From contig JBIJCF010000009.1 in assembly GCA_044344795.1 (NCBI GenBank), forward strand, positions 17,253 to 81,252: a stretch of DNA of 64,000 bases, in the 5' to 3' direction. The DNA is from GCA-2737665 sp044344795. GTDB lineage: Bacteria; Bacteroidota; Bacteroidia; Palsa-965. Under the pieces are notes generated by a model. It was given only the letters and a program-made list of their open reading frames with translations, was not told the DNA's origin and did not search any database. Positions 53,054 through 62,182 of this stretch are shown piece after piece (positions within the stretch are counted from its first letter, which is position 1; every line of letters begins with the position of its first letter). The position numbers and the translations under genes were made by a program.

Positions 53054-55498
53054 TCAAATTTTTACACCCATTATACACACGTCATCAACCTGATCTTGTT
53101 TCACAGGCTGATTTTTCCAGTTTTCAAACTCTTCAATGATGATCGGAGCAGCATTATTCAAATCTCCACTTGTTGCGCGTTTTAAAATTTCCTTGAACTT
53201 TTTATACATCAACTTTTTTCCTTTCGGCCCACCAAACTGATCCGCATATCCATCAGAAAAACTAACTACGACATCTCCGCGTTGCAACTGAACTTGTTTT
53301 AATGTAAATGGATTTTTAGTAACGTGAACACCAATTGGTTGCTTATCCGGCACAAGTTCAATGATTTCATTGTCGCGAATTATATACACGCTATTGTTGG
53401 CACCACTATACGACAGCTCCATGGTGTTGGTGTCCAATCTGCAAATGCTGATGTCCATTCCGTCGCGAGATAAACTTCCGCTACCTTCTTTATTCAAAGA
53501 CTGAATGACCATATCTCGCAATTCGTTCAGCATTTTTTCCGGTGAATGTACTTTTTTCTCCGACAGTACTTCGTTGAGCAATGTAATTCCCAACATACTC
53601 ATGAAACCTCCCGGAACGCCATGGCCGGTGCAATCTACAACAGCGAAGTATTTGAATTGTTCGTGTTCGCCAACCCAATAGAAGTCGCCGCTAACAATGC
53701 CGTGTGGTTTGAAAATAATAAAGTGTTCCGGGAAGAGTTGTTTAATGTTGGTTTCAGCGGGAAGCATCGCCAACTGAATGTTCTTCGCGTAGTTGATACT
53801 ATCGGTTATTTCCTGATTGATATCTTCAACAAGTTTCTTTTGGCGTGAAATAACTTCATTGGCCGTTTTTTTTCCACGATATCCGCGGTAAATAAAGAAC
53901 GCTAACGCCAACAATAATAACATAGCAATTGCTCCGGCGTATAAAATGAATTGTTGTTGACGAAACCGCGCTTCTTGCTCAGCGTCAAGTTTTGCCTGTG
54001 CGATCTTTTCCTTTTCTTTTTCCTTGTCAAACAAATATTGCAACATTAACTCCGCTTGTCGGCGCGTGTTTTCTTCCGAGCTGTATTGCTCTTTCAGTTC
54101 AATGTATAATTGAGCAAACTCCAGCGCTTTGTTTTGATTGCCTTCTGCTTGATAGGCTTTCCACAAACGGTACGCGAATTCTATTTGCAGTGTTGGAGAG
54201 TTGAGTTCTCGGGCATATTTCAATCCTTCTTCGCCCAAACGAATAGCGTCTTTGTGTTTTTTCTGTTCAAGTGCACTAATAGTCAAAAGCTTGTAACACT
54301 CCGCTATGCCTTGATTGTCTTGTAATGCAATGAAGGACTGTAAAGCTGTATTGATAAGCTCTTCGGCCTTGACGTAGTTTTTTTGGAACATCGCAATTTG
54401 TCCTTGCATACGCTGTGCAGCCGCAATATGATTAGGATAATTGTATTGTTTAGCCAACTGTAAAGCTTCGGATACCAGTGTATTTGCTGTGGCTGTGTCT
54501 TGTTGAGCAAAATGAATTTGAGACTCAAAGATCAAATTGTAAACTGTACGGTTGTAATCTCCAATTTCGCGGGACAGACGAATACTTTCATCAATGTATT
54601 TCATTGCCTGAACGGTATCATGCTGTTTTAAATACAAGTCGGACATACCATTATAAATGAATGACATGTTATGTTTGTCGTTCGCACCCTCAGCAATATC
54701 CAGCGCAGCAAGAAAGCATTCAATAGCTTTAGGATAATTATATAATTGCGTGTACGCATCTGCCATTGTACCCAAACTGCCGGCTTTAATATTTAGTTCA
54801 CCAATGGAGTCTGCAATTTGTATAGTACGTGAATGATAGGCAATTGCTTGTTTAAAATCGCCACGCATATGGTAGTTGTTTCCCATGCTGCTCAGGTTGA
54901 AAGCCTGCAATCGTCTGTTGCCGGTTTCTTGTGCAGTTTTGAAGGACTGACGATGATATTCCATCGCTTTGTCGTATTGGGAAGAAAAAAGATAAGCATC
55001 GCCAATTGTACTTTGACACTGAGCAACATTGACTTTGTCGTTCAGACCTTTGTAAATACGCAAGGCTAAAGTGAGGTAATGTAGGGCGGTGTCGTTAATT
55101 CCTTGTAGTCGAAAGACGTTGCCAATTCCGGTGTAGGCTTGAGCTATTAATGAAGAGTCGCTGAGTTTTTGAGCAAGTTGAAGACTTTTCTTGTAAAGGA
55201 CTTTAGCTGTATCATACGAATCGACGTAATAAAAACTGAGGCCTTCTTTGTGAAGCGCATCGGCCTGAATCTTTTGATTCTTTACTTTTTGTCCGATAGC
55301 ATATGCTTCTCTTGCCAAATTTCGGGTTTGCGAGGCATCTATTCCGCGGTATTCAAACGCAAGTTGATTTAACATTTGCGCCTTTCGTTCTTGGTTGTTT
55401 TCTTTCTTAATTGCTTGTTGTAAAGAATCGATAACCGGGGTTTGTGCAACAACTCCGGTAGCAAGGAGGCAAAGTAGAATTACGATTCGAGTAATCAT
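53054..55498 (-). CDS. TPR sensor protein with SpoIIE/PP2C phosphatase domain
   Basis: 814 aa. A signal peptide (MITRIVILLCLLATGVVA) is followed by roughly nine TPR units (about 30-480), a coiled segment, one transmembrane helix (about 518-540), a short linker and a PP2C-type SpoIIE phosphatase at the C-terminus. DCTGHGVPGGFMSMLG and SDGYADQFGG supply metal-binding Asp residues. This layout, with extracytoplasmic TPRs and a cytoplasmic phosphatase, is frequent in Bacteroidota; the target is unknown. No anti-sigma or anti-anti-sigma gene is adjacent. ATG 55498 is preferred over TTG 55510. Confidence 0.88.
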   Translation of the reverse strand: MITRIVILLCLLATGVVAQTPVIDSLQQAIKKENNQERKAQMLNQLAFEYRGIDASQTRNLAREAYAIGQKVKNQKIQADALHKEGLSFYYVDSYDTAKVLYKKSLQLAQKLSDSSLIAQAYTGIGNVFRLQGINDTALHYLTLALRIYKGLNDKVNVAQCQSTIGDAYLFSSQYDKAMEYHRQSFKTAQETGNRRLQAFNLSSMGNNYHMRGDFKQAIAYHSRTIQIADSIGELNIKAGSLGTMADAYTQLYNYPKAIECFLAALDIAEGANDKHNMSFIYNGMSDLYLKQHDTVQAMKYIDESIRLSREIGDYNRTVYNLIFESQIHFAQQDTATANTLVSEALQLAKQYNYPNHIAAAQRMQGQIAMFQKNYVKAEELINTALQSFIALQDNQGIAECYKLLTISALEQKKHKDAIRLGEEGLKYARELNSPTLQIEFAYRLWKAYQAEGNQNKALEFAQLYIELKEQYSSEENTRRQAELMLQYLFDKEKEKEKIAQAKLDAEQEARFRQQQFILYAGAIAMLLLLALAFFIYRGYRGKKTANEVISRQKKLVEDINQEITDSINYAKNIQLAMLPAETNIKQLFPEHFIIFKPHGIVSGDFYWVGEHEQFKYFAVVDCTGHGVPGGFMSMLGITLLNEVLSEKKVHSPEKMLNELRDMVIQSLNKEGSGSLSRDGMDISICRLDTNTMELSYSGANNSVYIIRDNEIIELVPDKQPIGVHVTKNPFTLKQVQLQRGDVVVSFSDGYADQFGGPKGKKLMYKKFKEILKRATSGDLNNAAPIIIEEFENWKNQPVKQDQVDDVCIMGVKI

Positions 55499-55530
55499 GT
55501 GACACAGCAAGATACAAGATGCAACGTGAT

Positions 55531-55565
55531 AAAAAAAGAAAACCGCCGAAGTGCGGCGGTTTTTA
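55531..55565 (-). terminator. Intrinsic terminator of the cystathionine beta-synthase gene
   Basis: A six-bp GC stem CCGCCG/CGGCGG with a 5-nt loop, extended by A-T pairs; on the minus strand a T-rich stretch follows. Confidence 0.88.
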
Positions 55566-55568
55566 TAA

Positions 55569-56948
55569 CTAACACATCATACTGATGATATCGTGTCGGG
55601 TGATGATATAGATTTCATCTGTTTTGAAATCACGCACCAACACAGCAGGATTTTCCGGAGTGATCATGTTGCTCAATGCTTCCAGTGGTGTTGTGATATC
55701 CACGAATGGAAATGCAGGACTCATGATACTTTCTACAGTATTCCCTTTATTGTTCGGATGTTTAGTAAGGCATTCGAAAATGTTTTGTTCATTAATTGAA
55801 CCTACTATACGTCCGTCTTTCGTGATTGTAAGTTGTGAGAAGTCCCTCTCCTGCATGAGTCGTGCGGTGCTTTCGATTGTTTCATTTACTTCCACCGACA
55901 TCACTTTGTTGTGTTTCACTGCAGCCACGATATCTTTAGCTGTCTGCCCCGTTGGATCGAGATAACCTTTCGTGCGCATCCAATCGTCGTTGAACATTTT
56001 ACCCAAATAGCGAGTGCCGTGGTCGTGGAAGATTACCACTACCACATCGTTTTCATTAAACTGATTCGCCATTTGAAGTAAACCTGCCATTGCAGATCCT
56101 GCAGAGTTTCCAGCAAAGATTCCTTCTTCTTTTGTGATGCGACGAGTCATTACGGCTGCATCTTTATCCGTTACTTTTTCGAAATGATCGATAACGTTAA
56201 AGTCTACATTTTGTGGTAAGAAATCTTCGCCAATGCCTTCGGTTACATAAGGATAGATTTCATTTTTATCGAAGATGCCGGTTTCCTTGTATTTCTTAAA
56301 GACAGAACCGTATGTGTCGATACCAAGAATCTTGATGTTTGGATTTTTCTCTTTCAAAAAGCGACCGGTTCCGCAAATGGTTCCGCCTGTTCCAACACCT
56401 ACCACAAGGTGTGTAATTTTACCTTCGGTTTGTTCCCAAATTTCAGGACCGGTTTGTTCGTAGTGTGCCTGCGAATTACTCAGGTTGTCGTATTGATTAG
56501 GTTTCCAAGAGTTAGGAACTTCTTTTTCCAATCGTGAAGAAACAGAATAATACGAACGTGGATCTTCAGGGTCAACGTTGGTAGGACAAACAATAACTTC
56601 TGCGCCGAAAGCTTTTAATGCATCCACTTTTTCTTTTGACTGTTTGTCTGTTGTCGTGAATATGCATTTGTATCCTTTAATAATCGCTGCGATCGCCAAA
56701 CCCATTCCTGTGTTGCCGGAAGTTCCTTCAATGATTGTTCCTCCCGGTTTAAGACGACCATCTTTTTCTGCATCCTCGATCATCTTCAATGCCATGCGAT
56801 CCTTAATAGAATTGCCTGGATTAAAGGTTTCGATTTTAGCGTACACTTTTGCCTTAACAGTGCCTTTTGTGATATTATTGATACGTACTAAAGGTGTTTT
56901 GCCAATAGTTTGCAGAATGTTGTCGAAAACCAATTTGTTAGTATTCAC
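55569..56948 (-). CDS. Cystathionine beta-synthase (PLP domain plus CBS pair)
   Basis: 459 aa. The PLP-dependent fold-II core carries Lys49 in NPGNSIKDR and the phosphate loop GTSGNTGMG, and GVGTGGTICGTG is the cofactor loop. Two CBS domains follow (from about residue 340; STARLMQERDFSQLTITKDG). This is the CBS layout that joins serine and homocysteine; a cysteine synthase-like specificity cannot be excluded. The start codon is GTG at 56948, and a TACTTTTG -7 box lies at 56968-56975 on the minus strand. Confidence 0.9.
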   Translation of the reverse strand: MNTNKLVFDNILQTIGKTPLVRINNITKGTVKAKVYAKIETFNPGNSIKDRMALKMIEDAEKDGRLKPGGTIIEGTSGNTGMGLAIAAIIKGYKCIFTTTDKQSKEKVDALKAFGAEVIVCPTNVDPEDPRSYYSVSSRLEKEVPNSWKPNQYDNLSNSQAHYEQTGPEIWEQTEGKITHLVVGVGTGGTICGTGRFLKEKNPNIKILGIDTYGSVFKKYKETGIFDKNEIYPYVTEGIGEDFLPQNVDFNVIDHFEKVTDKDAAVMTRRITKEEGIFAGNSAGSAMAGLLQMANQFNENDVVVVIFHDHGTRYLGKMFNDDWMRTKGYLDPTGQTAKDIVAAVKHNKVMSVEVNETIESTARLMQERDFSQLTITKDGRIVGSINEQNIFECLTKHPNNKGNTVESIMSPAFPFVDITTPLEALSNMITPENPAVLVRDFKTDEIYIITRHDIISMMC

Positions 56949-56983
56949 GGTAGTTTGGATTAGAGGACAAAAGTAACGGCATT

Positions 56984-58216
56984 TTAGCTAAAGCGTATCG
57001 CCTTAACAGGAGAAATTCGTGTTACGATGAGTGCCGGAATTAATAGTGCCAAGATACAGAGCACCAGTGTTGCCAGATTAAGTATAATCAGCTGCCATGC
57101 AATAAAGTTCACAGGGACGTGATCCACGTAATAGGATCGCTCATCCAATTGAATAAGTCCGAATTTGTTTTGTGCCAATCCAACTACTACACCTACTGCA
57201 TTGCCCCATAACAGACCAATTCCGATAAGTCGTACAGCTTGTCGCATGAATATTCTCATGATTGCTCTATTGCCCGCGCCCATTGCTTTCAATACACCAA
57301 TCATGTTAGTACGATCGAGAATTAAAATTATTAACGCACTTATCATGTTAATCATACTCACAAATAACATGAGCACAATAATGATCATTGCATTAGTGTC
57401 TAAAATATCCAGCCAAGAAAATATTTGGGGTGTAAGCTCTCTAATATTAATGGCGTCCAAATCATAATCTAAAGTTTCGCGTATTGATTCGGTAACCGGC
57501 TGTAGCGCATTGTAATTATCAACCAGTACTTCAAAGCCACCAACATGCACACTGTCCCAGTTATTTAATTTTTGAACTTGTCGTAAATGACAAATGAGAA
57601 AACGATCGTCAAAACCGTCATACAATCCTGTTTCATAAATGCCGACTACTTTAAAGAGACGTTGCTTTGTTTCGTTGTTGCGTAGGAAGAACATTCTGAA
57701 TTTATCGTTCAACTTCAGCTGCATTTTATTGGCGATTGTTTTTGAAACAATCACTTCATTTAAAGAATCGGGAGTGGTTAAGATTTTACCTTCCACCATT
57801 TTTTCCTTGAAGAAACTCCAGTCGAAGTCTGAGTCTACTCCTTTCAGAACAACACCCAAGAGTTGTTCTTTATTTTTCATGATCCCGGCTTTTGTTGCGA
57901 AAACCTGTACATGTCGTACACCGGGAACTGCATTAACGGCGGAGACAGAAGGTTGATTGCGATTGAGCGAATCGTTCTCAAATGATTCATTCGTGTCAAT
58001 TCCTGTTATTTGAATGTGCGAGCCAAAGCCAATTACCTTTTGACGCACTTCATTCTGAAATCCCGTCATAACACCCAACGTTAATATCATAACGGCAATT
58101 CCAATAGCAATTCCTGCAACCGCTACACGCAAAATCGGTTTGGACATGCGTCCTTCACCATCCTTTTGCAGCAGCATTCGCGAAGTGATTAATTGTTCGA
58201 AACCGGATTTTGCCAT
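56984..58216 (-). CDS. LolE/MacB-type ABC transporter permease
   Basis: 410 aa. One N-terminal transmembrane helix (about residues 30-53: AVAGIAIGIAVMILTLGVMTG) is followed by a large periplasmic domain (about 55-265) and three C-terminal helices (FtsX domain). VSMINMISALIILILDRTNMIGVLKAMGA is the FtsX-family cytoplasmic coupling segment. LolC/LolE-type permeases extract lipoproteins; no ATPase is adjacent. ATG 58216 is chosen, just after a TATTTTTG -7 box (58222-58229, minus strand), predicting an almost leaderless mRNA. Confidence 0.85.
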   Translation of the reverse strand: MAKSGFEQLITSRMLLQKDGEGRMSKPILRVAVAGIAIGIAVMILTLGVMTGFQNEVRQKVIGFGSHIQITGIDTNESFENDSLNRNQPSVSAVNAVPGVRHVQVFATKAGIMKNKEQLLGVVLKGVDSDFDWSFFKEKMVEGKILTTPDSLNEVIVSKTIANKMQLKLNDKFRMFFLRNNETKQRLFKVVGIYETGLYDGFDDRFLICHLRQVQKLNNWDSVHVGGFEVLVDNYNALQPVTESIRETLDYDLDAINIRELTPQIFSWLDILDTNAMIIIVLMLFVSMINMISALIILILDRTNMIGVLKAMGAGNRAIMRIFMRQAVRLIGIGLLWGNAVGVVVGLAQNKFGLIQLDERSYYVDHVPVNFIAWQLIILNLATLVLCILALLIPALIVTRISPVKAIRFS

Positions 58217-58280
58217 TGCTTCAAAAATACGTGTAAATCCCGGACTAAAAGAATAGCACAATTCTTGCTACATTCACGTC

Positions 58281-59492
58281 ATGATGCGATTGCTATTTTG
58301 CTTATTACTGGTTGTTGTGCAGACCATTCACCTGCCGGCGCAAATTTTAATTCGTGCTAAGCAAAATGCGGAGAAGACTGATAAAGATATCACAGTTGGA
58401 GCGGCTCGTTTTGATCAATATTTGTCCGAGTTAAGCGGTAAGCGTGTGGCAGTTGTGGCTAATCATACCTCGTTTGTAGGGGCTGTCCATTTGGTTGATA
58501 CCTTATTGTCGCGTAAGATTAAAGTGGTAAAAATATTTTCTCCCGAGCACGGATTTCGCGGAACTGCAGATAACGGTGAGGAAATTGGTTCAGGGAAAGA
58601 TCAACGAACCGGACTTCCTGTAATTTCTTTGTACGGAGATCATCGTAAACCCACCACAAAGGATATGAAAGGTATTGATGCGGTGTTGTTCGATATTCAA
58701 GATGTAGGTGTTCGTTTTTACACGTATATCTCTACTATGACTTACGTAATGGAAGCATGTGCTGAACAGAACGTAAAAATGATTGTGCTGGATCGTCCAA
58801 ATCCCAACGGACATTATCTCGATGGACCTATTCTGGAGCCGGCATATAAATCGTTTGTGGGATTACATCCTGTTCCGATTGTTCATGGTATGACAATAGC
58901 TGAATATGCACAAATGGTGAATGGAGAGAAGTGGTTAACCGGAGGCGTGAAGTGTGATTTGAAAGTTATTACGTGCCTCAACTATACTCACGATGATTTG
59001 TATCAATTACCGATAAATCCATCACCTAATTTGCCCAACATGAGTAGTGTGTATTTGTATCCATCCTTGTGTTTGTTTGAAGGAACGGTTGTCAGTGTGG
59101 GACGCGGAACTGGTGCGCCGTTTCAAATATTTGGTCATCCTCAATTACAAGGGACACACTTTTCGTTTACTCCGGCCCCTAAACCTGGAGCCAAAAAACC
59201 ATTGTATGAAGGACAGTTATGTAACGGATACGATTTACGCGAATTCGGATTGTTGTATATCAAGGATTATAAATCGCTTTATCTGTATTGGTTAATCGCA
59301 AGCTATAATCAATTAAAGACGAAGGGAGAATTCTTCAATAATTTCTTTGATAAACTTGCCGGTACTTCCAATTTGCGTAATCAGGTTGTTTCAGGCAAAA
59401 CCGAAGAACAAATCAGAGCATCGTGGCAGCCCGGATTATCTGCGTTTCGTGATATTCGCGTGAAATATTTGCTCTATCAGGATTTCAATTAA
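58281..59492 (+). CDS. DUF1343/NamZ-family exo-beta-N-acetylmuramidase
   Basis: 403 aa. A signal peptide (MMRLLFCLLLVVVQTIHLPAQ) precedes the DUF1343 domain. NHTSFVGAVHLVDTL, FSPEHGFRG, FDIQDVGVRFYTYISTM and DRPNPNGHYLDG are signature segments of the NamZ group, which removes terminal N-acetylmuramic acid from peptidoglycan fragments in the periplasm. A role in cell-wall recycling is inferred from the family. It is divergent from the LolE-like gene. Confidence 0.88.
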   Translation: MMRLLFCLLLVVVQTIHLPAQILIRAKQNAEKTDKDITVGAARFDQYLSELSGKRVAVVANHTSFVGAVHLVDTLLSRKIKVVKIFSPEHGFRGTADNGEEIGSGKDQRTGLPVISLYGDHRKPTTKDMKGIDAVLFDIQDVGVRFYTYISTMTYVMEACAEQNVKMIVLDRPNPNGHYLDGPILEPAYKSFVGLHPVPIVHGMTIAEYAQMVNGEKWLTGGVKCDLKVITCLNYTHDDLYQLPINPSPNLPNMSSVYLYPSLCLFEGTVVSVGRGTGAPFQIFGHPQLQGTHFSFTPAPKPGAKKPLYEGQLCNGYDLREFGLLYIKDYKSLYLYWLIASYNQLKTKGEFFNNFFDKLAGTSNLRNQVVSGKTEEQIRASWQPGLSAFRDIRVKYLLYQDFN

Positions 59493-59553
59493 ACCGATTG
59501 CACCTGTTTGCGTCTAACGAGCAAATACGGTAACTTGAATTCAAATTCAATCT

Positions 59554-61125
59554 ATGAAAAAGCTGTTAATTGTTGCGGTACTTGCAACTATTGCTTCATC
59601 TATTTATGCTCAGAGTCCAAATTGGGCTGATGATGTAGCGAATATTCTTTACGGAAAATGCACCAATTGTCATCATCCCGGAGGAATTGCACCGTTTTCG
59701 TTAATAACCTATAACGATGCAGCGAACGTTGCTCCGAACATTCAGAATGCGGTTACCATGCGGAGAATGCCGCCATGGCCTCCGGATACAGCGTATACCA
59801 GATTCGCTCATGAACGCGCATTGACACAACAAGAAATTACAACTATAGATAATTGGGTGACTGCAGGCTTTCCTTCCGGCAATATTTCAAATGCTCCGCC
59901 TGCTCCTACTTACACTGCCGGACCTGTCATATCTAATCCTGATTTGGCGGCTCAAATGCAAACCTACACAGTGAATACCGCCACTGATTTGTATCGGTGT
60001 TTTGTAGTGCCGTCGGGTATTATGCAAGATGAATACATTACCAAGGTTGAAGTTGTTCCGGGAAACCGACCAATAGTGCATCATGTACTCGTGTATCAAG
60101 ATGTTCAGAGTACGTGCGTAACATTGGATAATAATGATCCCGGTCCGGGTTATACCAGTTTTGGTGGCGTAGGTTCGAATACAGCTACATTGATCGCCGG
60201 CTGGGTTCCTGGTCAAGGTGTTTACGAATTGCCGCCGAATATGGGTATTAAATTGGAGGCGAACAGCTACATCATTATGCAGATTCATTACCCGTCGGGA
60301 ACTTTTAATCAGACAGACAGTACACAAGTACGGTTTACTTTTTCAAGTGGGGTAGTTCGTAACGTTACACTTGTGCCGGCAATTAACCACGCTACATCAT
60401 TAACCAATGGCCCTCTTGTTATTCCTGCAAATACCACACGCACATTTAATGCGCAAGTAGCAATTTCATCACCTGTTACTTTGATAAGCGTTGCGCCTCA
60501 CATGCATTTAATTGGCAAATCCATTTGGTCTTGGGCGGTGGATCCATCGGGAGATACGATACCGTTGATTAGCATTCCTGATTGGAATTTTCACTGGCAA
60601 GGATTCTACACGTATCGTCAACCTGTAGTTATTCCCGGAAACAGTGTGGTGTATGCTAGTGCTTATTACGATAATACAGCGAACAATCCGAACAATCCGA
60701 ACAATCCACCTCAGCCGGTTACTGCAGGTGAAGCTACGGATGATGAAATGATGGTGATCTATTATGCGTATTTGCCTTATCAGCCCGGAGATGAAAATAT
60801 TATTATTGATAGTATAGTGCTGAATTCTATTCAACAAAATGCATATCAGAATATTATTCGGACACCTCAGTTATACGATCCGTATCCTGTTCCAACATCC
60901 GGTAACACGCCTGTTGCAGTAGGTTATTTTATTCCTGAAGCTAGTTCTGTAGTCTTACAACTTTTTGATCAAAATGGTCGTTTGGTCAGGGAGTGGAACA
61001 GAGGTACACAAAGCGCTGGATTCTATCGCATGGATGTCGCGATTGCAGACTTGCCTGCGGGTACCTATACGATTAGCCTGAATACAGGTAATACCCGTAA
61101 TTCAAAACAAATCATTGTTTATTGA
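59554..61125 (+). CDS. Secreted heme c/copper type II monooxygenase-like protein with T9SS sorting domain
   Basis: 523 aa. A signal peptide (MKKLLIVAVLATIASSIYAQ) is followed by a c-type heme site CTNCH (Cys36, Cys39, His40). Next comes a domain like PHM/dopamine-beta-hydroxylase, with paired His in VHHVLVYQD, a third His in MQIHYPSG and HMH in PHMHLIGKS, the kind of residues that hold CuH and CuM. A Pro/Asn run (NNPNNPNNP) precedes the C-terminal T9SS type A sorting domain, which ends GTYTISLNTGNTRNSKQIIVY. The predicted location is the cell surface or outside. Substrate unknown. Confidence 0.85.
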   Translation: MKKLLIVAVLATIASSIYAQSPNWADDVANILYGKCTNCHHPGGIAPFSLITYNDAANVAPNIQNAVTMRRMPPWPPDTAYTRFAHERALTQQEITTIDNWVTAGFPSGNISNAPPAPTYTAGPVISNPDLAAQMQTYTVNTATDLYRCFVVPSGIMQDEYITKVEVVPGNRPIVHHVLVYQDVQSTCVTLDNNDPGPGYTSFGGVGSNTATLIAGWVPGQGVYELPPNMGIKLEANSYIIMQIHYPSGTFNQTDSTQVRFTFSSGVVRNVTLVPAINHATSLTNGPLVIPANTTRTFNAQVAISSPVTLISVAPHMHLIGKSIWSWAVDPSGDTIPLISIPDWNFHWQGFYTYRQPVVIPGNSVVYASAYYDNTANNPNNPNNPPQPVTAGEATDDEMMVIYYAYLPYQPGDENIIIDSIVLNSIQQNAYQNIIRTPQLYDPYPVPTSGNTPVAVGYFIPEASSVVLQLFDQNGRLVREWNRGTQSAGFYRMDVAIADLPAGTYTISLNTGNTRNSKQIIVY

Positions 61126-62057
61126 CACTCCTGAAGTCGCCCTTCAATAATAAATTTTTGTAGCGCGGTAGTGATGGCTATCATGCCAACATAGTTAATG
61201 GTATGCGCGTCATCAGAAGGACGATGATAGTGCGATCCTAATCCGGTGGAAATTAAGATCGCAGGAATTCTATGGTAGAGAAATACTGCGTGATCTGAGC
61301 CATTCGCAACTTTATCTTGAGCGACTATAGTTTTGAATTTGTCGGACTGAATCGTTTTTCCAAGGCGGAAAATGCAGGAGGATGTTGAATTGGTTTGAAT
61401 TTCTAAAATAGGTGCAAGGAAATCTAATCGTCCTACCATGTCAAGATTAATGTTGGCAATAATTGTTGATGTATCAATAACATTGGAATTGAACAACGCA
61501 TTTGCACCCCACAGGCCGTCTTCTTCGCCTGAGAATGCTACAAATATTACGTCGTAGGGCAATTGGTCTATTTTAGTCTTACACCAAGCTGCTAATCCCA
61601 GCATCATAGCAACTCCGCTGGCGTTGTCATCTGCACCGTTGTGAATTTTTCGGGAGAATGGATCGTTGGAGTGGAATTTTCCGTTACCGATATGGTCGTA
61701 GTGGGCGGAGATGACGATTGACTTATTATGCTTTGTGTCGATTTTTCCGATCACATTCCCGGCTGAGTGAATGAGTGCGGTATCCGGATTTACGTAGCTG
61801 AATGGATGCAACCATTGTTGTTGCTTGATTGGTGAGCAGCCGGCTCTTGCCATTTCTATAGCAATGAATTCTGCTGCTTGTTTTTCTTGCACAGTGCCGG
61901 GTAAACGGCCTTGCATGGAATCGTGTGACAAAGCACCAACTACATATTGAAAATATTCAGTAGAAACAGTAACAGCAGGCTTCTGGGCAGATATGATTGT
62001 GCTCAGCAGACCGGACATAATGATCAGTAATGATTTCAATTGCTTATTCATAGACAT
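61119..62057 (-). CDS. Secreted M28-family zinc metallopeptidase
   Basis: 312 aa. A signal peptide (MSMNKQLKSLLIIMSGLLSTIISA) precedes the M28 catalytic domain. Zinc ligands are His and Asp in SAHYDHIG and NGADDNASG, Glu in SGEEDGLWG, Asp in NLDMVGR and His in DHAVF, so it is complete. M28 enzymes are mostly aminopeptidases. A TAAATTTG -7 box (62069-62076, minus strand) lies 11 nt before the start. The last 7 nt overlap the convergent T9SS gene. Confidence 0.9.
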   Translation of the reverse strand: MSMNKQLKSLLIIMSGLLSTIISAQKPAVTVSTEYFQYVVGALSHDSMQGRLPGTVQEKQAAEFIAIEMARAGCSPIKQQQWLHPFSYVNPDTALIHSAGNVIGKIDTKHNKSIVISAHYDHIGNGKFHSNDPFSRKIHNGADDNASGVAMMLGLAAWCKTKIDQLPYDVIFVAFSGEEDGLWGANALFNSNVIDTSTIIANINLDMVGRLDFLAPILEIQTNSTSSCIFRLGKTIQSDKFKTIVAQDKVANGSDHAVFLYHRIPAILISTGLGSHYHRPSDDAHTINYVGMIAITTALQKFIIEGRLQECQ

Positions 62058-62068
62058 TGTAAGTAACG

Positions 62069-62076
62069 CAAATTTA
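62069..62076 (-). promoter_or_regulatory. -7 box TAAATTTG of the M28 gene
   Basis: Good TAnnTTTG match on the minus strand; predicts a leader of under 10 nt. Confidence 0.5.
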
Positions 62077-62126
62077 GTACCATCGTGCCCGACTACCATT
62101 TGTACAGGAACTACTTTCCTTCGCTC

Positions 62127-62163
62127 TAAAAAAACAGAGCCTGTTCATTCGAACAGGCTCTGT
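62127..62163 (-). terminator. Intrinsic terminator of the collagen-like gene
   Basis: A 13-bp perfect stem ACAGAGCCTGTTC/GAACAGGCTCTGT with a 4-nt loop, followed by a T-run on the minus strand. Confidence 0.92.
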
Positions 62164-62182
62164 CATTCTTAAACGGTTGTTA

